55,514 nt of DNA, taken from Haloferax prahovense DSM 18310. GTDB lineage: Archaea > Halobacteriota > Halobacteria > Halobacteriales > Haloferacaceae. The notes beneath the pieces are model-generated. The model had not been told where the DNA came from, did not search any database, and worked only from the letters and a program-made list of their open reading frames with translations. Positions 43,605 through 52,062 of the stretch are shown piece after piece (within the stretch, counting starts at the first letter, position 1; every line of letters starts with the position of its first letter). Made by a program: the position numbers and the translations under genes. The stretch lies in assembly GCF_000336815.1 (NCBI RefSeq), contig NZ_AOLG01000047.1:331622-387135 (forward strand), given 5' to 3'.

Positions 43605-44165
43605 TTACTCGTAGTCTCGCTCCCCGGCGGGGACGACTACGTCGAGCCAGTTCTCCTCGGGGGGAAGCGGACACTCGAAGGTGTCGGTGAACGCGCAGAA
43701 CGGGTTGTACGCGAGGTTGAAGTCCACGACGACTTCGTCCAACTCGTCGAGGGGCGCGTCGGGCGTGAGTTCCATGTACCGACCGCCGTTGTAGGTCTGC
43801 TGACCCGTCGTCTTGTCGCGGAAGGGAACGAACAGTGTCGGCGAGTCGTCGTGTTCCTGACGATACGCGCTGAGGGCGAGTTCCGCGTCGCGGAGTTCGA
43901 AGTGGAACGTGGCGACGCGGAGATACCGGACCTCGCCGTCGGTCGAGGTGTCCATCGCCACCGGCTCGGGGTCGTCGTGCGTCTCGACCGACGCGGTCAC
44001 CCGGTAGTCGGGGTCGGGGTCGAAGTAATCGAGGCCGTCGAAGTCGTCCCGTTCTTCGGGCGGAATCGGCGACTGGGGATGCGACCCGAAGAAGTCGTCT
44101 TTCTCCTCGCGCTTCGCCCGGAGTTCGGAGACGTAGGCGTCGGCGTCAAACGCGTCGGCGGTCAT
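43605..44165 (-). CDS. DUF1684 family protein
   Basis: The 186-residue soluble protein has the DUF1684 layout: an N-terminal helix with ELRAKREEKDDFFGSHPQSPIPPEER (about 13-39), then FRDKTTGQQTYNGGRYMEL, VDFNLAYNPFCAFTDTFECPLPPEENWL with the conserved N-P-x-C-A and C-P-L-P-P-E-N motif, and the VPAGERDY end. The family is common in bacteria and haloarchaea. Structure and role are not established; the conserved Asn-Pro-x-Cys loop suggests an active or binding site. ATG 44165, 44 bases downstream of the aldo/keto reductase on the same strand. Confidence 0.85.
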   Translation of the reverse strand: MTADAFDADAYVSELRAKREEKDDFFGSHPQSPIPPEERDDFDGLDYFDPDPDYRVTASVETHDDPEPVAMDTSTDGEVRYLRVATFHFELRDAELALSAYRQEHDDSPTLFVPFRDKTTGQQTYNGGRYMELTPDAPLDELDEVVVDFNLAYNPFCAFTDTFECPLPPEENWLDVVVPAGERDYE

Positions 44166-44225
44166 ACGCGGCGATACCCACCGGCGACACCTACACCTGA
44201 CGGTTCGGGGGCGCTTCCGAAGCTG

Positions 44226-45209
44226 TTACGCGGACAGGTGACGCTTGGCGGCAGAGATGCGTTTGAACTGCTCGTTCGTGAGTTCGATGTCTGCGGCCAC
44301 GACGTTCTCGCCGAGCTGGTCGACGGTTCGTGCCCCGATAATCGGCGCGGTGACCTGCGGGTGGTGCATGAGCCACGCGAGGCTGACCTGTGCGGGCGAC
44401 GCACCGACCGCCTCGGCGACCTCCTCGATAACCTCGAGCGCGTCGAAGTTCGACGGCGTGAGGTAGGAGTCGGCGAACCGCTGGTCGTTCGCCGCGCGAG
44501 AGTCCGCAGGCGGGCGCTCGTCGCGGGCGTATTTCCCCGTGAGAAAGCCGCCAGCCAGCGGCGACCACGGGACGACGCCGATGTCGTAGTCGGCGCACAT
44601 GTCGAGGTAGTTTCCCTCTATCTCGCGGTTGACGGCGTTGTACCGCGGCTGGGCGACTTTGAACGGTTCGTAGCCGCGCTTGTCGGCGAGTTCGTTCGCC
44701 TTGACGACTTTCCAGGCGTTGGGTTCGAGCGTCGAGGTGCCGAGGTAGTTCACCTTCCCGTCGCGCACGAACCCGTCGAGCGTCCGCATGAACTCGTCGA
44801 CCGGCGTCTCGTCGTCCCATCGGTGGATGTACAGCAGGTCGACGTAGTCGGTGCCGAGTCGGTCGAGGATGCGGTCCATCTGACGGCGGAGGTGTTTCCG
44901 GTTGAGCCCGCGGCCGTTGGCGTCTTCGCGCGTGGGCCAGAAAATCTTGGACGCGACGACGAAGTCCTCGCGGTCGCGCGCTTCGAGCCACTCGCCGATG
45001 TACGTCTCGCTCGCGCCGTCGCCGTACATGTCGGCGGTGTCGATGAAGTTCCCGCCGGCGGCGGCGTAAGCGTTGAGCAACTCGTGGGCGCGGTCGCGGC
45101 CGACCTCGACCTCGCCGTCGTCGGCCTGTCGACCGAACCGCCACGTCCCGAACGCGAGTTCGGAGACCGTCGTTCCGGTCCGTCCTAGTGGAACCATCGC
45201 GAGCGACAT
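44226..45209 (-). CDS. aldo/keto reductase
   Basis: The 327-residue protein of the AKR superfamily has SELAFGTWRFG, then NFIDTADMYGDGASE (catalytic Asp and Tyr, about 50-64), ASKIFWPT with the catalytic Lys, VDLLYIHRWDDETP with the His, and the C-terminal cofactor site APIIGARTVDQLGENVVA. NADP(H) is the likely cofactor. It resembles the branch that reduces aldehydes or sugar ketones; substrate unknown. ATG 45209 follows a TATA-like CTTTACCG (minus strand, near 45236) by about 27 nt, supporting this start over ATG 45197. Confidence 0.9.
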   Translation of the reverse strand: MSLAMVPLGRTGTTVSELAFGTWRFGRQADDGEVEVGRDRAHELLNAYAAAGGNFIDTADMYGDGASETYIGEWLEARDREDFVVASKIFWPTREDANGRGLNRKHLRRQMDRILDRLGTDYVDLLYIHRWDDETPVDEFMRTLDGFVRDGKVNYLGTSTLEPNAWKVVKANELADKRGYEPFKVAQPRYNAVNREIEGNYLDMCADYDIGVVPWSPLAGGFLTGKYARDERPPADSRAANDQRFADSYLTPSNFDALEVIEEVAEAVGASPAQVSLAWLMHHPQVTAPIIGARTVDQLGENVVAADIELTNEQFKRISAAKRHLSA

Positions 45210-45509
45210 ACCGAACCCGAAGACCGGACCGCGGTAAAGCCACCCGATTCCCGATGGTCGAAGATGAGAAACGTGAGGCCGTGGCAGGTCGGCGCATCGA
45301 GCGTCTGAGGAGCGATCGAGAACCTCGATGGAGGCGCGTGGCGGGCGCTCGCGAGGCCGAGAAATGGAGAGCGGGAAGTGGAGGAGCGGGAAGTGGAGGA
45401 GCGGGAAGTGGAGGGAGAACACCGCGTCTGTTTGATTCGCCGTGTCCGGCAACGCACGCACGATTACGAACAGGCGTGTCGGCGCAGGCGTATCGGTGCG
45501 ACCGGGAGA
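45210..45509. repeat. intergenic gap with a 15-bp tandem repeat
   Basis: The gap upstream of the aldo/keto reductase holds that gene's TATA element and three tandem copies of GAGCGGGAAGTGGAG at 45369-45413. No supportable gene; frames crossing it are Arg-rich or simple repeats. The repeat is probably slippage-generated. Confidence 0.6.
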
Positions 45510-45776
45510 CTACGACCGGGCGTAGTTGTGCCCGAGCACGAGCGCGAGCGCGTTGAGCGCGAGAAGCGCTCCGAAGACGGTGAACTCGCCCGCTTCGAGG
45601 CCGCCGAAGAGCAAGGGAACATACAGGAACGGGAGGGCGACCGCGGCCCAGAAACCGACGAACCGGAGCGGTGCGGCGACGAGTTCGAAGCCGAGGCGGA
45701 GCGGTTGCTCTTCCGTTACGACGTCGCGGAGTTGGGAGAGGCGTTCGCGGGGGACCGTGGATGGGGAGTTCGACAT
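45510..45776 (-). CDS. two-helix membrane protein of unknown function
   Basis: The 88-residue protein MSNSPSTVPRERLSQLRDVV... has a polar N-terminus of about 35 residues followed by two helices (about 39-55 VGFWAAVALPFLYVPLLF and 63-82 FTVFGALLALNALALVLG), ending HNYARS. ATG 45776 is preferred over the frame start at 45851, which lies in the AT-rich upstream region. No family is recognised; the pattern resembles many haloarchaeal small inner-membrane proteins. Confidence 0.65.
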   Translation of the reverse strand: MSNSPSTVPRERLSQLRDVVTEEQPLRLGFELVAAPLRFVGFWAAVALPFLYVPLLFGGLEAGEFTVFGALLALNALALVLGHNYARS

Positions 45777-46127
45777 TGGTTGGGGGGCACCTACGACTAC
45801 ATCATGGAGTGGAGGGGTCATAATTACGTGCGAGAATTCCATTCGTTTCATACTCGTTTACTGGTGACTATTCGATAAATGTGAAGTTTCATAGAGTTAC
45901 GAGCGGCGCCCTAACACTTCATAACCGCCTCTAATTCTTTTATTCGCACAACAGTCAGGCGTTCTTGAATAGTCGCAGAACCCTGAATTTCCACGGGGGT
46001 CGACCGAACGGATTCGAACCTCGGTGCGCTCGGTGGCCCCCCGCGTGGACCGTCGAGCGGGCGACGTTTCGACCGGCAGCGTCCGCAGGGAGCAGGGATT
46101 TAGCCCGCCGGGACGACTGTCGATGCG
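45777..46127. other. gene-free interval with two promoters
   Basis: 351 bases between divergent genes, more AT-rich than its surroundings. It holds a probable minus-strand promoter for the membrane protein and a TATA-like GATTTAGC at 46097-46104, 27 nt before the ATG at 46128. A GGATTCGAACC at about 46012-46022 resembles the 3' part of a tRNA T-arm on the minus strand, but no acceptor or anticodon stems fold around it. Confidence 0.45.
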
Positions 46128-46409
46128 ATGCCAGAGCTCAATCGCGTCGCAAAGCGCATGTACAACATCCACCCGAACGCCATGCACCTCACCGTCGGCG
46201 AGGAGATAGACGGCACGTTCACGCTGGAGAGCGCGGAGTTCTTCCAGACGGACTTTCAGGCCGAGGGCCGACGCGACGGCGACGACGCAGTCTACCGGTT
46301 TGCGACGACTGAGGACAACGACGCTGTCGTCGTCGGTCAACAGCGACCCGGTGAAAACGGGTGGAGGATGGTCGGCGAAGTGGACTCAGTCGAGCGGGCG
46401 GACGCGTAG
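46128..46409 (+). CDS. conserved haloarchaeal hypothetical protein
   Basis: The 93-residue soluble acidic protein starts MPELNRVAKRMYNIHPNAMHLTVG and is followed by a beta-rich part (GTFTLESAEFFQTDFQAEG, then VYRFATTEDNDAVVVGQQ). I do not know a function. ATG 46128 fits the TATA box at 46097-46104 as a leaderless start. It ends eight bases from the convergent EamA gene. Confidence 0.75.
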   Translation: MPELNRVAKRMYNIHPNAMHLTVGEEIDGTFTLESAEFFQTDFQAEGRRDGDDAVYRFATTEDNDAVVVGQQRPGENGWRMVGEVDSVERADA

Positions 46410-46417
46410 CCGCGCTT

Positions 46418-47353
46418 TCAGTCGGTCGCGCGGACGCCGTCGCCGAACCGATAGCGGAGTTCGCGTCGAATCGCCCCGCGCTTCAGAAGGAGGAACCCGA
46501 GAAAGATGAGCGCGAACCCGCCGACCGTCGACGGGGTCGGAACTTCGCTCAGGAACGCCCACCCCGAAAGCGCCGCGAAGACGGGCGCGACGTACGAGAC
46601 GAGGTTGATTTCGATGGGGCCGAGGCGGTCGAGCAGGTCGAAGTAGATGAGGAAGCCGAGCGCGCTCGCCGCGAGCGAGAGGTACCCGAGCGCGGCGACG
46701 GACTGGACGTTGAAGACGACCGAGCCGAGGCGCTCGCCGAGCGCGACGGACGCGACGTGCATCAGTCCCGCCCCGAGGAGCATCGACCACGCCTCCATCG
46801 TCTCGATGGACAGTTCCGAGTCGACTCGGCGGGTCAGCACCGACCCGAGGGCGAAAGCGGCGGCCGCGCCGAAGATGAGGAGCTTCGCGACCGTGCCGCC
46901 GGCGAGGAGGTTGCTCGGGTCGAGCCCCGAGAGCACCGCGACGCCGACGAGGCCGAGGAGGAGGCCGACGACGCCGAGCGCGGTGAGCCGCTCGCTCGGG
47001 AGCAGGAGCCGCGCGAATCCAGTGGTGAGCACCGGGCTGAGGCTCACGATGACCGCGGCGGCGGCGCTCGTCACGCCCGGGTCGGTTTCGCCGATGAACA
47101 AGAGCGCGTGGTAGGCGGCGATGAGGAAGACCGCGCCGATGGCGACTTCCGTCCACTCGGCCCTGCCGCGCGGAAGCGGCGAGTCGGTGGCGTACAGCGC
47201 GTAGGCGAGCATCACTACCCCCGCCACGTCGTACCGGAGGGCGGCGAAAAGCACCGGCGGAAAGAACTCGAGTCCGGCTTTGATAGCCATGAACGCGGAC
47301 CCCCAGACGGCGGCGAGGACGACGAACAGACCGAGGTTTCGGTACCGTGTCAC
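46418..47353 (-). CDS. EamA/DMT-family transporter
   Basis: The 311-residue membrane protein has ten predicted helices arranged as two EamA repeats. The first begins LFVVLAAVWGSAFMAIKAGL and FFPPVLFAALRYDVAG; the second has LGYLSLAASALGFLIYFDLLDRLGP and INLVSYVAPVFAALSGWAFLSE, the typical helix-9 signature. Start codon is GTG at 47353. Such carriers export amino acids, nucleobases or drugs; the substrate is unknown. Confidence 0.87.
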   Translation of the reverse strand: MTRYRNLGLFVVLAAVWGSAFMAIKAGLEFFPPVLFAALRYDVAGVVMLAYALYATDSPLPRGRAEWTEVAIGAVFLIAAYHALLFIGETDPGVTSAAAAVIVSLSPVLTTGFARLLLPSERLTALGVVGLLLGLVGVAVLSGLDPSNLLAGGTVAKLLIFGAAAAFALGSVLTRRVDSELSIETMEAWSMLLGAGLMHVASVALGERLGSVVFNVQSVAALGYLSLAASALGFLIYFDLLDRLGPIEINLVSYVAPVFAALSGWAFLSEVPTPSTVGGFALIFLGFLLLKRGAIRRELRYRFGDGVRATD

Positions 47354-47427
47354 AGCGATGGTGCGCCCGGTGGGGGCCTGAACGTTTCGTTACGGGGTGG
47401 TTTCGCCGGTGCCGCGGGGCGAGAACT

Positions 47428-47451
47428 GCCCACCGCCCACCGCCCACCGCC
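47428..47451. repeat. 7-bp tandem repeat
   Basis: GCCCACC is repeated three times plus a partial copy between the EamA gene start and the dppF stop. Too short to carry clear meaning. Confidence 0.6.
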
Positions 47452-47479
47452 AGCACACTGGTCGGTCGCCCGTCGGGTC

Positions 47480-48811
47480 TCAGTCGTCGGCCTCAGCGGT
47501 CGCGCCAGCGTTCGTCTCGATGACGGTCACCTCGTCGGAGCCCTCGTAGAGGTGACACGCCGCGGGATGCGGCGCGTCGCCGACGGCGGGGCGGCGCGTC
47601 TCACAGGGACTCTCGAAGCGTTCCCGAAGCGTCTCGCTGGCGCTGTCGGCCTCGCCCTCGGCGAGGTGGCCGAGCGCCGTGTCGACGACGCCCGCGACCT
47701 CGCCGCGGAGTTCGGCGTCGACGTGTCGCGCGCGGGCCTCCTCGATGAACGCTTCCGTGTCCGCTCGGTCGGGGTCGGCGGCGTCCCAGATGTGGTCCGG
47801 GTTGACGTCGCCGACCGCCAGCGCGTCGCGGAGGTCCATCAGGGCGCGGTAGGAACCCTGCTCAATGTCGAGGTCGTCCGGGGGGATGACCTGCGGGCAC
47901 CGCGTCCGGAAGCGACAGCCCGACGGCGGGTTTCGCGGCGACGGCACGTCGCCCGACAGCGCCTCGACCCGCCGGCCGTGTTCGGTCGTGGAGGGTCGGG
48001 GAACGCTCTCCAACAGCGCCTTCGTGTATGGGTGTTTCGGCGACTCGAACAGCTCGTCGGTCGGACCAAGTTCGACCACGTTGCCGAGGTACATCACGGC
48101 GACGCGGTCGCAGATATGGCGGACGACCGAGAGGTCGTGGGCGATGAACAGGTACGTCAGCCCGAACTCCGCTTGGAGGTCGTCGAGCAGGTTCAACACC
48201 TGCGCCTGGACGGATACGTCGAGCGCCGACACCGGCTCGTCGAGCACGATGAAGTCCGGTTCGAGCGCGAGCGCCCGGGCGATGCCGATGCGCTGGCGCT
48301 GGCCGCCGGAGAACTCGTGGGGGTAGCGGTCGAGGTGGTTCGCCGAGAGGCCGACCCGCTCCAACAGGTCGGCGACCTTGTCGCGCCGCCACTCGCGTTT
48401 CGACTCGGTCTCGGTGGTCTCCGGAATCCCGTGAATCTTCAGCGGTTCGGCGACGATGTCGCCGACGGTCATCCGCGGGTCGAGGCTCGAAAACGGGTCT
48501 TGGAAGACGATTTGCGCGTCCCTGCGGAACGCCTTGAGTTCGTCGTCGTCCATCTCGAAGACGTTCGTCCCGTCGAAGGTGACCGTGCCGCCGGTCGCCT
48601 CGCGCAGTCGGAGCAGCGTCTCGCCGGTCGTGGACTTTCCGCACCCGGACTCGCCGACGAGGCCGAGCGTCTCGCCGCGTTCGACCTCGAAGGAGATGCC
48701 GTCGACGGCCTTGACGCTCGTCGGGTCGCGCCCGAGGAGGCTGTCGACGAACGAGTCCTGCTCGAAGTAGTACTTCTGGAGGTCCCGAACCGCGAGGAGC
48801 GGCTCAGTCAT
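47480..48811 (-). CDS. dipeptide/oligopeptide ABC transporter, ATP-binding protein (DppF/OppF)
   Basis: The 443-residue ATPase has Walker [10 protein letters not shown], signature [15 protein letters not shown], Walker [13 protein letters not shown] and the H-loop FIAHDLSVV. The C-terminal OppF domain begins with CRFRTRCP, whose cysteines normally complete a metal/Fe-S site with CETRRP and CHLY. Here the two halves are split by about 100 acidic residues ([20 protein letters not shown] through LRERFESP), making the protein longer than the usual 330 residues. Last gene of the dpp operon; it overlaps dppD by eight bases. Confidence 0.9.
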   Translation of the reverse strand: MTEPLLAVRDLQKYYFEQDSFVDSLLGRDPTSVKAVDGISFEVERGETLGLVGESGCGKSTTGETLLRLREATGGTVTFDGTNVFEMDDDELKAFRRDAQIVFQDPFSSLDPRMTVGDIVAEPLKIHGIPETTETESKREWRRDKVADLLERVGLSANHLDRYPHEFSGGQRQRIGIARALALEPDFIVLDEPVSALDVSVQAQVLNLLDDLQAEFGLTYLFIAHDLSVVRHICDRVAVMYLGNVVELGPTDELFESPKHPYTKALLESVPRPSTTEHGRRVEALSGDVPSPRNPPSGCRFRTRCPQVIPPDDLDIEQGSYRALMDLRDALAVGDVNPDHIWDAADPDRADTEAFIEEARARHVDAELRGEVAGVVDTALGHLAEGEADSASETLRERFESPCETRRPAVGDAPHPAACHLYEGSDEVTVIETNAGATAEADD

Positions 48812-49988
48812 CGGCGCTCACCTCTCGGTCGACCGCGTCGGCCGAATCGACGGCGTCCGCGGGGTCGTACTCCTGTTCGGCGAGGACGCACCGGACGCTG
48901 TGTCGGCCGTCCAGTTCGTACTCGGGGATGCGGGTCAGACAGTCGGTCATGGCTTTGGGGCACCGGTCGGCGAAGTAACACGCGTCGGGCATCTCCGAGT
49001 CGAGCAGGCTCGGGACGTTGCCCGAGATAGGTTCGAGGCGACCCGAGGGGTCGTCCACGTCCGGAATCGACCCCAACAGCCCCTGCGTGTACGGGTGGAC
49101 GGGGTTCTCGAAGATATCGGCGAGCGGGCCGCGCTCGACGACCTCGCCGGCGTACATGACGCCGACGCGGTCGCACATCCGGGCGATGACGCCCAAGTCG
49201 TGGGTGATCATCAGGATGCTCATCCCCTCCTGTTCCTGCAGGTCGCGCAGCAGGTTGAGAATCTGTGCCTGGATGGTCACGTCTAGTGCCGTCGTCGGTT
49301 CGTCGGCGATGAGGATGTCCGGTTCGCCGGCGAGCGCCTGGGCGATCATCGCCCGCTGGAGCATCCCACCCGAGAACTGGTGGGGGTACTCGTCGGCGCG
49401 GTCCTCGGGGTCGGGGATGCCGACCTGGTCGAGCAGTTCGACCGCGCGGTCCATGCTCTCGTCGTCGACGTAGCTCTTCGAGGGGAGAAGCGAGTCCACG
49501 AGGAGCGAACCGAGACCGTAACCCTGCGTCCGCGAGCGCGTGCTTCGCGGGTTCGAACGGGCGCGCCGCTGGACCTCGACCGCCTCGGCTATCTGCTCGC
49601 CGACGGTTATCGAGGGGTTAAAACTGCTCATCGGGTCCTGAAACACCATGCTGAACGACGGGCCGCGGAGCGACCTGCGGACGCCCTTCGGGAGCCGGCG
49701 GATGTCCACGAGGTCGCCGTCGACGGCCTCGGGTTTCGACCCGCGGAACTCGTCGGCGAGGTCGGCGTTGCGGTACCAGATCTCGCCTTGGGTCACGCGG
49801 CCGGGCGACTCGATGAGGTCGATGACCGAGAGCGCGGTCACGGACTTTCCGGAGCCGGACTCGCCGACGATGCCGAATATCTCGCCGTCTTCGACGTCGA
49901 ACGAGACGCTCTCGACCGCGTTGACCTGCCCCTCCTCGGTGAAAAACCGGGTGGAGAGGTCGCGGACGCTGAGAATCGTGTCGGCCAT
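48804..49988 (-). CDS. dipeptide/oligopeptide ABC transporter, ATP-binding protein (DppD/OppD)
   Basis: The 394-residue ATPase has Walker [16 protein letters not shown], signature [15 protein letters not shown], Walker [13 protein letters not shown] and H-loop MITHDLGVI. The C-terminal OppD domain is complete with [14 protein letters not shown] and SVRC. An insert of about 35 residues ([20 protein letters not shown] and following) lies between the Q-loop and the signature. It pairs with DppF as a heterodimer. The start follows dppC by one base, so the operon is tightly packed. Confidence 0.9.
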   Translation of the reverse strand: MADTILSVRDLSTRFFTEEGQVNAVESVSFDVEDGEIFGIVGESGSGKSVTALSVIDLIESPGRVTQGEIWYRNADLADEFRGSKPEAVDGDLVDIRRLPKGVRRSLRGPSFSMVFQDPMSSFNPSITVGEQIAEAVEVQRRARSNPRSTRSRTQGYGLGSLLVDSLLPSKSYVDDESMDRAVELLDQVGIPDPEDRADEYPHQFSGGMLQRAMIAQALAGEPDILIADEPTTALDVTIQAQILNLLRDLQEQEGMSILMITHDLGVIARMCDRVGVMYAGEVVERGPLADIFENPVHPYTQGLLGSIPDVDDPSGRLEPISGNVPSLLDSEMPDACYFADRCPKAMTDCLTRIPEYELDGRHSVRCVLAEQEYDPADAVDSADAVDREVSADD

Positions 49989-49989
49989 C

Positions 49990-51054
49990 TCAGACGCCCC
50001 CCTCCCCTTCGATACCGGGGTCGAGCGCGTCTCTGAGCCAGTCGCCGACGAGGTTCAGCCCGATGACCGTCACCACGATGGCGAGGCCGGGCATCGTCGA
50101 AATCCACCACGCGGTGGACTGGTACTGCCGGCCGAGGGCGATGTCGAAGCCCCACGACACGTCGGCCCCGGAGAAGCCGAGGAACGACAGCGCCGATTCG
50201 AGCAGGATGATGGCGGCAACCTGAATCGTCGCCAACACGAGGATGGGCGTGATGGCGTTGGGGAGGACGTGTCTGAGCATCGTCCGCCCGTCGCTCGCGC
50301 CGAGGGCCTTCGCGGCCTTCACGTACTCCTCTTCGCGGATGGAGAGCGCCTCGCCGCGGGCGACGCGGGCGAACCACACCCAGTTGACGAGCGCGACGAC
50401 GACGATGACCGTCCCCGGGAGGACGACCGTTTCGGGCATGCCCGTCGGTAACCCGACCGCCGAGCGGAACGCCGGGGCGAGCCCGGTGGCGACGAAGGGG
50501 TCGGGGATGGGCGCTTGGGCCTGCCCCCAGACGCCGACGAGGGCGATCGCGAGGACGAGCGAGGGGAACGCGAGCATGATGTCCGCGCTCCGCATCAGCA
50601 CGTCGTCCACGCGACCGCGGTAGAACCCCGCTGACAGCCCGACGAGGACGCCGATGAGCGCCGCGAGCGACGTGCCGAACAACCCGACGAGGATGGACGT
50701 TCTCGCGCCGTAGATGATGCGCGAGAGGATGTCCCGCCCGTTGCCGTCGGTGCCGAGCGGATGGGCGGCCGTCGCGTTCGTGTAGACGGTCTGCGTCTCG
50801 GTGACGACCTGGCCGTCCTCGATGACGACGCTCCCGTCTTCCATCTTCGTCACCTCTTTCGTCTCTTTGGTGCTGAAGCCGAGCGGTGGCTGTCGGGAGT
50901 TATCGAGATTCTGTTGAGACGGGCTATACGGGGAGATAAACGGGGCGAAGACGGCCATCGCCACCATGAGGACGACGACGATGATGCCGAGCTTCGCGAG
51001 GAGACTCCGTCTGAGTTCCCGACGAAGGTTTCTGCGTGTGCGTTCCGATATCAT
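49990..51054 (-). CDS. dipeptide/oligopeptide ABC transporter permease (DppC)
   Basis: The 354-residue permease has a basic N-terminus (MISERTRRNLRRELRRSLL), one helix, a periplasm-facing loop and then the five-helix permease core. The EAA motif is REEEYVKAAKALGASDGRTMLRHVLPNA at about residues 237-264, where it contacts the ATPase. HPLGTDGNGRDILSRIIYGAR and GLSAGFYRGRVDDVLMRSADI are typical of DppC/OppC. It lies between dppB (six bases) and dppD (one base). Confidence 0.92.
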   Translation of the reverse strand: MISERTRRNLRRELRRSLLAKLGIIVVVLMVAMAVFAPFISPYSPSQQNLDNSRQPPLGFSTKETKEVTKMEDGSVVIEDGQVVTETQTVYTNATAAHPLGTDGNGRDILSRIIYGARTSILVGLFGTSLAALIGVLVGLSAGFYRGRVDDVLMRSADIMLAFPSLVLAIALVGVWGQAQAPIPDPFVATGLAPAFRSAVGLPTGMPETVVLPGTVIVVVALVNWVWFARVARGEALSIREEEYVKAAKALGASDGRTMLRHVLPNAITPILVLATIQVAAIILLESALSFLGFSGADVSWGFDIALGRQYQSTAWWISTMPGLAIVVTVIGLNLVGDWLRDALDPGIEGEGGV

Positions 51055-51060
51055 AGAGCG

Positions 51061-52059
51061 TTAATCGTAGGCCACCTGCGGGTTGACGTAGGCGTACAGG
51101 GCGTCGACGAGGATGTTCACGAGGACGAACCCGACCGCGACGACGATGAGCGAGCCCTGTAAGACCGGCCAGTCGCGGGCGTTGATGCTGTTGATGATGA
51201 GCGTCCCGAGCCCCGGCCACGCGAAGACGGCCTCCGTGATGACGGCCCCGCCGATGAGGGTGCCGAGTTGGAGACCGATGACGGTGATGACCGGGATGAG
51301 CGTGTTCCGAAGCGCGTGCTTGTAGCGAACCAGCGTCTCCGGGAGCCCCTTCGCCCGCGACGCGCGGACGTAAGTCTGTCCGAGCTGGTCGAGCATCCCG
51401 CTGCGGGTGAGTCGCGTGATGAGCGCGGTGAAGTAGGTCCCGAGCGTAATTGCTGGCAGTGTGATGTGCCACAGCCACGTCACGAAGCCGCGTATCGCCG
51501 CGCCCGCCTCACCGCCGGCGAGGAGCATCGCGATGCCGTCGAGGCCGATGGGGCGCTGGCTCGTCGGGAACAGGTTCAGCTGGACCGCGAGCACGAGGAT
51601 GAGCATCACCCCGAGCCAGAAGTTGGGCGTGCTGATGCCGACCAGTGAGAACACGGTCGCGCCGTAGTCCGCGGGCTGGTGACGCCGCGTGGCCGACAAG
51701 ACGCCGAGCGGAATCGCGATGACGACGGCGACGACGGTCGCCGCGATGGCGAGTTCCAGCGTCGCCGGGAGCTTCGCGACGACGCGCGCCGCGACCGGCG
51801 TTCGGGTCACGAGCGACAGGCCGAGGTCGCCGAACGGGATGCCCGAGACGAACTCCCAGTACTGCACGTACAAGGGCTCGTTCAGCCCGAGTTCGGCGAT
51901 GACCTGCGCCCTGACCTCCGGGTCGACGTCGGGCGGTAACAGCACGTTCGCCGGGTCCCCCGGCGAGATGAACCGGAGGCCGAAGACGACCGTGATGACC
52001 CCCCAGATGACGAACAGCCCCTGGAGCGAGCGTTTGATGAGGAACCTCGACAGCGACAT
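51061..52059 (-). CDS. dipeptide/oligopeptide ABC transporter permease (DppB)
   Basis: The 332-residue permease has N-terminal MSLSRFLIKRSLQGLFVIWGV and FGLRFISPGDPANVLLP, the OppB domain helices, and the EAA motif VRASRAKGLPETLVRYKHALRNTLIPV at about 229-255. It forms the transmembrane dimer with DppC. ATG 52059 lies three bases from the binding-protein stop and its own stop lies six bases before dppC, consistent with one transcript. Confidence 0.92.
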   Translation of the reverse strand: MSLSRFLIKRSLQGLFVIWGVITVVFGLRFISPGDPANVLLPPDVDPEVRAQVIAELGLNEPLYVQYWEFVSGIPFGDLGLSLVTRTPVAARVVAKLPATLELAIAATVVAVVIAIPLGVLSATRRHQPADYGATVFSLVGISTPNFWLGVMLILVLAVQLNLFPTSQRPIGLDGIAMLLAGGEAGAAIRGFVTWLWHITLPAITLGTYFTALITRLTRSGMLDQLGQTYVRASRAKGLPETLVRYKHALRNTLIPVITVIGLQLGTLIGGAVITEAVFAWPGLGTLIINSINARDWPVLQGSLIVVAVGFVLVNILVDALYAYVNPQVAYD

Positions 52060-52062
52060 CGA

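Noticed and set aside
46000..46030. tRNA-like T-arm sequence GGATTCGAACC
   Set aside because: The neighbouring bases do not form the T-stem, acceptor or anticodon stems; a match of this length alone is not a gene.
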